This document shows, one piece after another, positions 27,434 to 35,773 of a DNA stretch of 64,000 bases. The stretch's first letter is position 1, and the number at the start of each line of letters is the position of its first letter. A program made the translations under genes and the position numbers. The notes below the pieces were generated by a model. That model was not told where the DNA came from. It saw only the letters and a program-made list of their open reading frames with translations, and made no database searches. The DNA is from Adhaeribacter pallidiroseus (GTDB taxonomy: Bacteria; Bacteroidota; Bacteroidia; Cytophagales; Hymenobacteraceae): the NCBI RefSeq assembly GCF_003340495.1, contig NZ_QASA01000001.1, forward strand, positions 5,394,001 through 5,458,000, in the 5' to 3' direction.

Positions 27434-27604
27434 AAACCAAACACTTAAGCGCTAAGCAAAAATAAGTATTTCCGGCAGGTTCCGATTGGGTTACTTTAGA
27501 AATATCAATTTAATCAAAAGCTGATTTTTTAAAAATTTTATATTTTGCCAGCCTTTATTTCGGTTTATCTTAGAAGAGTATGGCCTTCATCACTTGAAAT
27601 GAAA

Positions 27605-27639
27605 ATCCCACTAGCCATTTATTTAATAGCTAGTGGGAT
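27605..27639. terminator. Terminator after the Gfo/Idh gene
   Basis: ATCCCACTAGC (27605-27615) pairs exactly with GCTAGTGGGAT (27629-27639), an 11-bp stem 22 bp after the Gfo/Idh stop. On the minus strand it is followed by TTTTC. It can serve both directions. Confidence 0.7.
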
Positions 27640-27660
27640 GATAAAAGATTAAGCTGGAAC

Positions 27661-28773
27661 TTAAGCCAGCGTAAAATCTGGTAACGGAATTATCTCGCCG
27701 CCTTTCACCGCTGATTCGTGGGCCAGAATACCCACGCAGGTAATATTAGCCGATTGCTGGGCATTTGGATACGGTTCGCGGCCTTCTACTAAAGCGGTTA
27801 AGAACTCGTGTACCAGGTGCGGGTGCGACCCACCGTGACCAGAGCCCTGAATAAAAGATAAGTGCTGGTTTTCACCGGAGTCGTATACGCCTTGCTGGGT
27901 AAACGATTGAATCTCCTGCGGCAATAAATGCGCGTAATCCGGGGTTTTTACTTTCTCGGGAGTTTCGCCGGTATGGATTACGTTATCTTCGTGCTCCACC
28001 AACGTCCATTCGAACGATTTTTTGGAACCGTACACATCAAAGCTTTCGCGGTATTGGCGTGCCGTGTTAAATAAGGAGCGGGTTACCTCAGCCGACAAAT
28101 CCGAATCTTTTAGTTTAATGTGGCAGGATTCAATGGCAAATGGAGAACCGTATTTCGAAATTAAGTTTTCATCGATGCGGCCGGAACCAAAACACGACAC
28201 GTATTCGGCTTGCGCTTTTGGCAAAGCTAAAACTGGTCCTACACAATGAGTAGCGTAATGCATGGGCGGCAAGCCTTCCCAGTAACCTGGCCAACCGGCC
28301 ATTTCCTGCTGGTGCGAAGCCCGGATAAATTGCAGCTTGCCCAGTTCACCTTTCTCGTACATTTCTTTCACGAACAAGAATTCGCGGCTGTAAATCACCG
28401 TTTCCATCATCATGTAGGTTTTGCCGGTTTCTTTTACGGCTTCTACAATCTGGCGGCATTCTTCTACGGTAGTAGCCATAGGAACCGTACAAGCCACGTG
28501 CTTACCCGCCCGCAAAGCGGCCAGCGATTGCTCGGCGTGGCTTTGAATGGGGGTGTTAATGTGAATGGCATCTACTTCCGGGTCATTTAACAACTCGGCG
28601 TAATCGGTGTAGCGTTTTTCAATTCCAAAAGCATCGCCTATTTCGTTCAGCTTTTCTTCGTTCCGCTGACAGATAGCGTACATGCTAGCGTTCGGGTGTT
28701 TCTGGTAAATAGGAATAAATTCGGCACCAAAACCGAGACCGACAATGGCTACTTTGATTTTTTGTTGCGTCAT
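27661..28773 (-). CDS. Gfo/Idh/MocA-family protein lacking the EKP catalytic lysine
   Basis: 370 aa. The N-terminal Rossmann domain has VAIVGLGFGAEFIP for NAD(P) binding; the C-terminal alpha/beta domain follows. At the usual E-K-P site it reads ACTVPMA: T96, V97, P98, so the lysine normally used in hydride transfer is Val. The active-site region reads GLPPMHYATHCVGP and there is a HGGSHPHLVHEF segment. I recall this CTVPMATT form as a recurrent subfamily in Bacteroidota, so it is not a chance mutation. It may act as a non-dehydrogenase (lyase, epimerase or glycoside-cleaving) enzyme. It heads a sugar-metabolism island. Confidence 0.85.
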   Translation of the reverse strand: MTQQKIKVAIVGLGFGAEFIPIYQKHPNASMYAICQRNEEKLNEIGDAFGIEKRYTDYAELLNDPEVDAIHINTPIQSHAEQSLAALRAGKHVACTVPMATTVEECRQIVEAVKETGKTYMMMETVIYSREFLFVKEMYEKGELGKLQFIRASHQQEMAGWPGYWEGLPPMHYATHCVGPVLALPKAQAEYVSCFGSGRIDENLISKYGSPFAIESCHIKLKDSDLSAEVTRSLFNTARQYRESFDVYGSKKSFEWTLVEHEDNVIHTGETPEKVKTPDYAHLLPQEIQSFTQQGVYDSGENQHLSFIQGSGHGGSHPHLVHEFLTALVEGREPYPNAQQSANITCVGILAHESAVKGGEIIPLPDFTLA

Positions 28774-28828
28774 AGTTTTTATGATTTTTGAAATTAGTAC
28801 GTTTTTTTAAAGTTTTTTAGGCTGTTCT

Positions 28829-29048
28829 TTGGAGCCGGTTCCCGTCTCCAGGTATTGGTGCTGTCTAACTTGCTGGCTTCAAGTTTGCCTCGTGGCCGAC
28901 GGGCCTCGTTTGGCTCTTCCGGGCTGGTCTAAGCTTCCTTTCCTCGTACCTCGGAATGCTGCGCACCGGAACCTTAGAAGGCCCTACACAGCCAAACTGG
29001 TGTCGTTTATGCTTAGCTTCGGCTTGTCTCACTCATTTAGAATAGAAG
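28829..29048 (+). repeat. Dispersed intergenic repeat family A, copy 4
   Basis: Aligns in reverse complement with copy 5 (36725-36945) along about 210 bp: TCTCCAGG/TGGTGCTGTCTAACTT at the left, TTTGGCTCTTCC in the middle, CTTTCCTCG core, AGCCAAACTGGTGTCG, TTTA at the right. In copies 4 and 5 the middle carries GGCCGACGGGCC-type palindromes where copies 1-3 carry the CTCCCCT-AGGGGAG cassette. Confidence 0.75.
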
Positions 29049-29081
29049 AATGGTTAATTTAGTTAAGACTTTATTATAGCT

Positions 29082-29137
29082 GTCATTCAGGAGGAACCTA
29101 TTTAGCTACGTAGCCAACTAGGTTCCTCCTGAATGAC
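29082..29137. repeat. Perfect 19-bp hairpin, repeat family D
   Basis: GTCATTCAGGAGGAACCTA (29082-29100) and its exact complement (29119-29137) enclose an 18-nt loop that itself contains the palindrome GCTACGTAGC. A half copy is at 5662-5700. Confidence 0.75.
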
Positions 29138-29173
29138 TGAAAAATTTTAAATTTTTTTAAAATTTTGCTCATA

Positions 29174-29356
29174 AGCTATGCAATAAACAGCCTGAGCCAG
29201 GTGCAAGTGTTGACGCTAAACTGTTTTGTTGGTCAGCGAGTTTTTAGCGTCTTGATTTTTGTTGGTTCTTTTTGTATCAAGACAAAAAGAACAAAGACCT
29301 GAGCAATGAAACAACTTCACTAAGTTATCAAGCAACTGCACTAACTATGCGAACGA
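29174..29356 (-). repeat. Dispersed repeat family B, copy 2
   Basis: Reverse complement of the copy at 5440-5625, with most substitutions outside the stems. The main stem is 29265-29275 with 29282-29292. The overlapping TCAAGAC/GTCTTGA pairing and the GACGCTAAA/TTTAGCGTC pairing are both retained. Confidence 0.75.
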
Positions 29357-29396
29357 AAAATTTTAAATTTATTTACTTGATCTGATTCGCAAGGCA

Positions 29397-29417
29397 CGGA
29401 AGTAAATCCGCGCCATA
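29397..29417. repeat. Repeat family E, single arm
   Basis: CGGAAGTAAATCCGCGCCAT and the next base match an arm of the inverted repeat at 17312-17416 with one deletion and one nearby substitution. It lies in the gap just after the epimerase stop. Confidence 0.5.
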
Positions 29418-29447
29418 GTGCGCGCTATGCGAACAAGAACTGGAAAT

Positions 29448-30359
29448 CTACTTTGCTATTAAAGCACTCGCAATACCATCTTCCTGCTTAACCTTTTCTT
29501 CCCCTTTAGCCCATTTTTTTAAAAATTGAATGCCTTCCGAAGCAAAACCATCCTGGCTTTCGGCGAGTGGGCGCCAGATGCAGACGGCTCCGGCCAGTTC
29601 TTTTACGTTGGGGGTGAAACTTTCAATGGCAACGGCGCCCTGGTAGTTAATGGCGGTTAAGCCGCGGTAAAAGGCATCCCAGCGGGTTTGGCCGGTGCCC
29701 GGCGTACCGCGGTAATTTTCGGATACTTGCACGTGCCGCAGTTTATCGCCCGTTAAAAGAATGGCTTTCTCGATATCTGGTTCTTCAATGTTCATGTGGA
29801 AACCATCCAGCGAAACCTGGGCAGCCGGATGATTGATGTCGCGGATTAACTGCATCACGTCTTCGGCATTGTTTATTAAATCGGTTTCGAAACGATTGAT
29901 GGGTTCCAAGGCAATGGCTTGGCCGTATTGGTCGGCGATAGCGCACACTTTTTGCAGGTTGGTAACTGCCCGGTCCCATTCAACTTTCTTTTGTTCCGGC
30001 GAAACTAACCTGGCTTTACCCACCGCTGAATACATCGGACCCGATACAAAAGAACAACCAATGGCTTCGGAAATCTGAAAACATTGGGTAATGTATTCGA
30101 TGCTGTTACGTTGGTAGAGTTCGTCTTCGTGGGTTAAATCGCGGGTAGTACCAAAGGCACCGCAAATTAGACCTTCCAAACCATTTGCCTCCAGTGCTTC
30201 TTTCAACTTGGGAGCGTCTATTAAACTGGTATCCTCCACGGGAATCTCTACTACGTCGTAACCCATCGATTTAATTTTGGGAAATAATGCCAGCGTAGTG
30301 GAATCGAAAGGGGACGTCCAGAGCCAGGTGCTTACGCCAAATTTTACGTTTAATGCCAT
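29448..30359 (-). CDS. Sugar phosphate isomerase/epimerase, D-tagatose/D-psicose 3-epimerase-like
   Basis: 303 aa xylose-isomerase-like TIM barrel. From memory of D-psicose 3-epimerase it keeps family numbering: E152 (ALEPINRFETD), D185 and H188 (LDGFHMN), R217 and E246 (AIESF). The usual metal ligand H211 is Gln (HVQVSE, Q211), as in hydroxypyruvate-isomerase-like proteins, with a His two residues earlier. So metal use is plausible but substrate may differ from known ketose epimerases. The C-terminal WRPLAESQDGF is 3-epimerase-like. It lies 26 bp downstream of a terminator that separates it from the ThuA gene upstream of the gap. Confidence 0.88.
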   Translation of the reverse strand: MALNVKFGVSTWLWTSPFDSTTLALFPKIKSMGYDVVEIPVEDTSLIDAPKLKEALEANGLEGLICGAFGTTRDLTHEDELYQRNSIEYITQCFQISEAIGCSFVSGPMYSAVGKARLVSPEQKKVEWDRAVTNLQKVCAIADQYGQAIALEPINRFETDLINNAEDVMQLIRDINHPAAQVSLDGFHMNIEEPDIEKAILLTGDKLRHVQVSENYRGTPGTGQTRWDAFYRGLTAINYQGAVAIESFTPNVKELAGAVCIWRPLAESQDGFASEGIQFLKKWAKGEEKVKQEDGIASALIAK

Positions 30360-30384
30360 AAAAATTTAAAAATCTGTGAGAAAT

Positions 30385-30417
30385 AAATCCGGCAGAAATC
30401 AGAAGCCTGCCGGATTT
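30385..30417 (-). terminator. Terminator of the ThuA fusion gene
   Basis: AAATCCGGCAG (30385-30395) pairs with CTGCCGGATTT (30407-30417), an 11-bp stem with an 11-nt loop, 23 bp after the stop codon on the minus strand. It makes the following epimerase gene likely to have its own promoter or to depend on read-through. Confidence 0.75.
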
Positions 30418-30439
30418 TTAAATTTTATATCCGTTAGCC

Positions 30440-33400
30440 TTAGTTCGTTACTTTCATAACCCCGTTCATGATGCGCCAGTGACCCGGGAAGGTACACACG
30501 TAAGGGTAATCGCCGGTTTTTTGCGGAACTTTAAACCGGATTACCGTACGGCCTTCGGGATTCACTAAGTCAGTAGCGGCAATTACTTCGTTCATTTTGG
30601 GCACGTAATTTTTCTCAGCGCCTTTCGGGTCGGCGGCTAGTTTATCCGCGGCAGCACCAACTTTATCGGTCATGCCGGTCATTACCAGTACCCAGTTGTG
30701 CTGCATAAAATCCGGATTTTCCAGTACCAATTCTACCACCTGACCGGCTTTTACGGTAAAGGTTTTTTTATCGAATTGCATCTGTTCTTTCACCACTTTC
30801 AGGTTAATGGTAACATCGGCTTTTTCGGTGGCAGGCACCGCGGTAACCACAATAGAACCTACTTCCAGGAAGGTATTTGATAAATTACCATCAAAATTAA
30901 AATCGTCTTTATAGGGGCCAAATTTTTTGTCGTCTTTTCCACCTACACCAATAGCTAAATCAGAGGTAAGCGGTTGTTTAAACAAACCTGGCGCTTTGCC
31001 TTCAGCTACCGTTTTACCATCGAGTTGCAGGGCCAACTTGCCATTTTGCGCTAATTGCGCAACCACTTCAAAGCGGTTTTCCTGCGGCACAGGAGCAGAA
31101 ATAGAATAAGGTTTGCCGTTTTGTTTTACCAGCAAGTTTACCTTATCGTCATCAATGTACAAGCCGTAGCCTTGGTTAGTATCGCCGTGCGTCATAATTA
31201 CGCCGCTAGGTTTGCCGGTTCTTGGTTTTATTACCGCCGATTTAATGGTTACTTCTTTGCCTGCAACATTCGGAGCTTCGGTGGCCGGCATCCGTGACCA
31301 TCTTTCCAGTAACCGTACATCTTTATCTAAGCTTTGAGTAATACGAGGTACTAAACCAGCCGAAGCTGATTCAGCGGCTTTACCGTCTTTTTGCATGGCT
31401 TCTTTAAAGCCTGCCTGGTGCTTGGCCGTGGCTACAAATAAAGCCTGCGCTAAGGCTGGGTCTTTGTCATTGTCAGGGGATAAACTAGCGGTATAAATTG
31501 CTTGCCCAATATCCGAAGCCGTTGGCATTTCGGCCAGGGCCAGTATAGCGCTTAAACGGGTGGGTTGCGCCGGGTCGTTAATCAGGTTAGATTTTAACAA
31601 AGCTTGTTTTACTTCCGGCGTATGGGGTAGTACCTGAATAGCGGTTTTACGAACGCCCGCTGCCGGGTGCGATAAAGCTCTGATAGCTACCTGTAAAGCT
31701 TCTGGGTTAGAGCCCGATAATGCACCTAAGCCGTGCATGGTCCAGAGCGCGTGCACTGCCGGGGCGTTTACCCCAATTTCGTCTACGCTTTGGTTAGCGG
31801 CTATTTTGTACAATTCTGGTAATACAGATTGGTGTTTGCCTTCCACGATTAACCGCTGGGCCGTAGTACGCCAAAACATATTATCGTTGTTTAAAGCAGC
31901 TACTAAGGTTTCGGGTTTGGTTTTGTCTAATTTAACCGGATCATACGGTTTGGCGTTTTTGTAAACTACCCGGTAAATCCGGCCTTTATCATGGTCGCGC
32001 AAAGGGTTAATGTAGGCATTGCCTTTGCCATTTTCGGCCTGGTAACCGCCACGCTCTGGCGTAGGAGTAGGGTTGTGCTGAATTATAAAGTCGTACCAGT
32101 CGGCGACCCAAACGGCGCCATCCGGACCAACTTCGGCGTGTACCGGGCCCATCCATTCGTCGGATGAAGCCAGGAAGTTCCAGCCGTCTTTTTCGACGTA
32201 ACCGGCACCGCTCGGCTCCATAATGGCGTTATGCACTACGCGGCCGGTGGGTTCGCACACAAAAGCAATGCGGTTCCAGTATTCTTTCGGGAAGTTACGG
32301 GCCGTGTATAAGTTATGACCCGCCGCCGCGGTAAAGCCGCCTTGTACGTCCACCTGGCGCAGGTTGGGCGTCATGGTGTGCATGTCGTAATGGCCGTCTA
32401 TTTTCTTAATTCCTTGCGCGCCGCTGCCGCCAACCAGCACTCTTTTTAAATTTTTATCGGGCATGTAGTAATACGCGCTGTGCGTATTATTGGCCGTGGA
32501 TAAAAACACGTCAAAATTTTCGTTGAAGCCTAAGCCCCAGGTATTGTTGCTGGTTTTGGCTAGATATTCCAGGTTTTTACCATCGGGATTAAAGCGGTAC
32601 AAACCCTGGCTAAAGGCAAGATTCTGGTTTTCGCCGGTGCCTTTAAAAGCCGAGTAACCCACGGTGCCCCAGATTTTGTTATCCAGACCGTATTTTAAAT
32701 TAGAAGGGCCGGCGTGCGTATCAGATTTTCCCCAGCCTTCCAGAATTACTTCGCGTACATCGGCTTTGTCGTCGCCGTTGGTGTCTTTTAAGAATAAGAA
32801 TACCGGGGCTTGCGAAATAACAATACCGCCGTTGGCAAACACAATGCTGGTCGGGATATTCAGTTTATCGGCGAAAATGGTAAACTTATCGGCTTTGCCG
32901 TCGTTGTTGGTGTCTTCGCAAATTTTAATGCGGTCGTCGCCAACGCCATCTTCTTCGCGTACTTCGTTGGGATAATCTACGGTTTCAATTACCCACAAAC
33001 GGCCGCGTTCGTCCCAGGCCATGGAGATGGGATTGATAATATCCGGCTCGGCGGCAAATAATTGCAAATCAAAATCAACGGGTACCTGAATGAGTTTCTG
33101 CGACTCGGCGGGACTTAACGGATTTTGAAATTTCGGCGCCGGATTGCGCTTTTCGTAATTCGGTACGGCGGCATCTACGTACGTTAAAGTAGGTAAGGCT
33201 AATTTCTCTACTTGTTTACTGAGCTTATCACCTACCGCCCATAAAACACCGTTGCCAATTAATTTCTGAAAGCCGGGGTTATTCCAGGTGCGCTCGTCGT
33301 GGCCGTAAGCGGTATAAAATACGCGGCCTTTGCCTTGCTCCCGCACCCAGGTCCAGGGTTCCGGGCGGCCGCCTTCGTCGCGGGTCATGAGTACTTTATT

Positions 33401-33937
33401 ATCCGGATTTAATTTATCATGCACGTAGGTTTCGTCCCAGGTAGAAAACTCGGTAATGCCTTGCATGGTGGGGTGTTTGGCATCCGTAATTTTCGCCGTA
33501 AAATCGCCGGTTTTGTGGCTTTTAAACTGGCCACCCACCATTTTAATGTAGTTCTCGGAATTCTGAAAACAAAATGACGCGCAATGAATAGGAATAAAGC
33601 CTTTGCCGCTCTCCACAAACTCCGTTAACGCCTGGTCCTGCTCTGGTGCGATTTTTTCGTGGTTGGCGTAAATGATCAAACCATCGTATTTTTTTAAATT
33701 TTCGGAATTTAAATCCGTGGGAGTGGTGGTATAGGTGATATTGATGCCGCGGCTAAACAAAGCCGTGGCCAGGGTGGGGGCGTATTTATCGGAGTTGTGG
33801 TGCTCGCTTTTATGACCTAAAAACAAGACTTCGATTCGCCGGGGAGCTTGGTTATTGCTTTGGCTGGAGTTGGGGTTTTTCATACAACTACCCACCAGCA
33901 GCGCAATCAAGAGAACTAAATAAATACTACGTTTCAT
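30440..33937 (-). CDS. Multidomain lipoprotein: ThuA, beta-propeller dehydrogenase-like, HEAT-like, LamG-like and azurin-like domains
   Basis: About 1,165 aa. A lipobox (LLVGSC) follows a short signal, so it is probably envelope-anchored. Order: ThuA-type glutamine-amidotransferase-like fold (about 35-245, FLGHKSEHHNSD and FIPIHCASFCF); beta-propeller like the PVC-type membrane-bound dehydrogenases (about 290-640, MAWDERGRLWVIETVDYPNE); HEAT-like helices (about 690-860); a LamG-like sandwich (about 890-1040); a cupredoxin domain (about 1050-1165) with QHNWV and CTFPGHWRIM giving the azurin-type His, Cys, His, Met copper set. No CxxCH haem motif is present. The Met at 33937 is preferred, with another ATG two codons earlier. 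It may pass electrons from sugar oxidation to copper. Confidence 0.85.
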   Translation of the reverse strand: MKRSIYLVLLIALLVGSCMKNPNSSQSNNQAPRRIEVLFLGHKSEHHNSDKYAPTLATALFSRGINITYTTTPTDLNSENLKKYDGLIIYANHEKIAPEQDQALTEFVESGKGFIPIHCASFCFQNSENYIKMVGGQFKSHKTGDFTAKITDAKHPTMQGITEFSTWDETYVHDKLNPDNKVLMTRDEGGRPEPWTWVREQGKGRVFYTAYGHDERTWNNPGFQKLIGNGVLWAVGDKLSKQVEKLALPTLTYVDAAVPNYEKRNPAPKFQNPLSPAESQKLIQVPVDFDLQLFAAEPDIINPISMAWDERGRLWVIETVDYPNEVREEDGVGDDRIKICEDTNNDGKADKFTIFADKLNIPTSIVFANGGIVISQAPVFLFLKDTNGDDKADVREVILEGWGKSDTHAGPSNLKYGLDNKIWGTVGYSAFKGTGENQNLAFSQGLYRFNPDGKNLEYLAKTSNNTWGLGFNENFDVFLSTANNTHSAYYYMPDKNLKRVLVGGSGAQGIKKIDGHYDMHTMTPNLRQVDVQGGFTAAAGHNLYTARNFPKEYWNRIAFVCEPTGRVVHNAIMEPSGAGYVEKDGWNFLASSDEWMGPVHAEVGPDGAVWVADWYDFIIQHNPTPTPERGGYQAENGKGNAYINPLRDHDKGRIYRVVYKNAKPYDPVKLDKTKPETLVAALNNDNMFWRTTAQRLIVEGKHQSVLPELYKIAANQSVDEIGVNAPAVHALWTMHGLGALSGSNPEALQVAIRALSHPAAGVRKTAIQVLPHTPEVKQALLKSNLINDPAQPTRLSAILALAEMPTASDIGQAIYTASLSPDNDKDPALAQALFVATAKHQAGFKEAMQKDGKAAESASAGLVPRITQSLDKDVRLLERWSRMPATEAPNVAGKEVTIKSAVIKPRTGKPSGVIMTHGDTNQGYGLYIDDDKVNLLVKQNGKPYSISAPVPQENRFEVVAQLAQNGKLALQLDGKTVAEGKAPGLFKQPLTSDLAIGVGGKDDKKFGPYKDDFNFDGNLSNTFLEVGSIVVTAVPATEKADVTINLKVVKEQMQFDKKTFTVKAGQVVELVLENPDFMQHNWVLVMTGMTDKVGAAADKLAADPKGAEKNYVPKMNEVIAATDLVNPEGRTVIRFKVPQKTGDYPYVCTFPGHWRIMNGVMKVTN

Positions 33938-34490
33938 GTGCATATTTTACTTTCCTACCTACAAGAATTTATAATATTACTAAATAAACCTGCTAAAACT
34001 AAGACGCTTTTACAAGTTTACTAATTTATTACCGGGTATACTGCCTGTTTTTTAACCGAAACTGACTGTATATTGACTAATTCCGGATACTTTCGGGAAC
34101 ATCCGGTATAATATACAGGAAACGTTATTGCGTTTTAAGGCTAAAGTTGCGCGAAAACCCGCAGGAGGGTATTATCTAGAATAGGGTTGAGTAGCCTATC
34201 TTTAGAATGTTGGCAAGTCTGGCGAGCGAAATAATGGTCTATCGTTTAATGTACCGAACATAGCCGGTACAAACACAAGCCGGTGCGTTAAATTTCTGGA
34301 AGAACTTAACGTACCGGCTTCATTTTTTAAAATATTTCTTTTTAAGCTAAATACTACTGGGTAACTCTATCCTTGGTAAAGTACCGGGACCGGGGTAATT
34401 ACGATTATTATCCATTTAAACTCTGCGGGAATGTTATCGTAGTAGAGCAAATTAGGAAACCTTAAATTTTTCACTCAAAGCGCTTTACCT
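33938..34490. other. Intergenic gap with an unassigned terminator-like hairpin
   Basis: About 550 bp with no convincing reading frame. The only strong structure is the hairpin at 34277-34328. The left end holds the promoter region of the ThuA fusion gene. Confidence 0.5.
34277..34328 (+). terminator. Strong terminator-like hairpin with no known gene upstream
   Basis: AAGCCGGTGCGTTAA (34277-34291) pairs with 34306-34320 over 15 bp (one G-T wobble, 14-nt loop) and is followed by CATTTTTT on the plus strand. No plus-strand gene precedes it within the gap, so it may end an unannotated small RNA. Confidence 0.55.
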
Positions 34491-34715
34491 ATGATGTTGT
34501 ATATTGGTGGTTTAGGAACATTGGAAATACTGGTGATTTCCGTGCTGGTCTTGGTTCCTTTAATCTTCATGCTCTGGGCCTTGGTGGAGGTATTACGAAG
34601 TGATTTTAAAGATAGTACTACCAAACTATTGTGGGTATTGGTTATTCTTTTTATCACTCCCCTCGGCTGGATATTATACTTTTTAATCGGTAGAAAACAA
34701 AGACTAACAACGTAA
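34491..34715 (+). CDS. Small membrane protein of the PLDc_N (phospholipase D N-terminal) type
   Basis: 74 aa with two membrane helices: LVISVLVLVPLIFMLWALVE, then a charged loop (RSDFKDSTTKLLW), then LVILFITPLGWILYFLIGRK. This is the arrangement of PF13396, the N-terminal membrane domain of cardiolipin synthases that also occurs alone. There is no catalytic HKD motif, so it is not an enzyme by itself. A second ATG follows immediately. Confidence 0.8.
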   Translation: MMLYIGGLGTLEILVISVLVLVPLIFMLWALVEVLRSDFKDSTTKLLWVLVILFITPLGWILYFLIGRKQRLTT

Positions 34716-34816
34716 CGCTTCTTCGCATTAAGGGTGAAATAAATCAGGACAATAGGGCCGGGAGCAAAATAGCCGCTTATTTAGGGTTAAAATAATCAAA
34801 ACTATTGTAGTTAGAT

Positions 34817-35626
34817 TTACAACACCACCGGATTTAACGGACTAGCGGCTAATTCGCCAGGCTTTACGCCGGGTAGCCAGCGTTCCAGGTCGGCTTCGCG
34901 GTTCTTGTTATCGGGTTCGATAGCGCGGGCACCATCGGAAAAGTAAATAATGGTCATTACTTCGCGCATGGTATGGGAATTATTGCCGGGAGCGCCGTGT
35001 AAGGTCCAGCCGGAGTGGAAGGTAGCGTCGCCGGCTTGCATGTAAGAGGTGGTACTAACCGGAAATTCGTGCTTTCGGATATAATGTTCCAGGTAACTCT
35101 GCGAAGCGTCCGAGATACCGAGTTTATCAATGTATCCATCGGTATGCGAGCCCGAAGCAAATTTCATAATGCCCATTTCTTCGGTAATATCCACCAGCGG
35201 CATCCAAAGGGTAATGGTTTTGTTGGTATCGAGGGGCCAATAATACTGGTCCTGGTGCCAGGGGGTGAAACCCCCACCGGGTTCTTTAAAAAGCGCTTGG
35301 TCGTGGTAAATACGTACGTTTTCGCAACCCATTAAAGCCGCGGCAATTTGGGCAAAGCGTTTCGCCAACACAAACCGCCGAACGGTTTCGTCTTGTTCCC
35401 AAAGGTTCATTATTTGCAGAAAAGCTTTGCCGTAAGTATCGCGTTCCGATAAAGCCCGGGTTTCGGTGTTGTATTTGGCAACGGCCGCGTTAATGGCTAT
35501 CCGGTAGCCTTTTACTTCTTCGGTGCTGGCTACTTCGCGCAGCAGAATATGGCCATTCCGTTGGTACGCTTCTATGCTATTGGCACTAAGCGGATAAATG
35601 GCGGGAGTAGTGAGCGTTTCGTTCAT
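34817..35626 (-). CDS. Phytanoyl-CoA dioxygenase-family (PhyH) protein
   Basis: 269 aa Fe(II)/2-oxoglutarate oxygenase fold. H124-x-D126 (TPWHQDQ) and H210 in TLHGAPGN are the expected iron triad, and R221 the expected 2-oxoglutarate anchor. It is divergent from an AraC-type regulator, a common pairing for catabolic oxygenases. The substrate is unknown; the neighbouring sugar genes suggest a carbohydrate or related small molecule. It is distantly related to the protein at 58672-59565. Confidence 0.88.
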   Translation of the reverse strand: MNETLTTPAIYPLSANSIEAYQRNGHILLREVASTEEVKGYRIAINAAVAKYNTETRALSERDTYGKAFLQIMNLWEQDETVRRFVLAKRFAQIAAALMGCENVRIYHDQALFKEPGGGFTPWHQDQYYWPLDTNKTITLWMPLVDITEEMGIMKFASGSHTDGYIDKLGISDASQSYLEHYIRKHEFPVSTTSYMQAGDATFHSGWTLHGAPGNNSHTMREVMTIIYFSDGARAIEPDNKNREADLERWLPGVKPGELAASPLNPVVL

Positions 35627-35773
35627 ATAAGGTATTGTTTAGGTAGTTCCGGTAAAATCTGCGGTACAAAAGAATAAAAATTTACTACTGGTTGCCACCT
35701 CTCTATTCACAACTTCTGATACGCCATTAAATAAATTTTTAAAAATTTGATTAAATACTTTAAATTAGTACAG

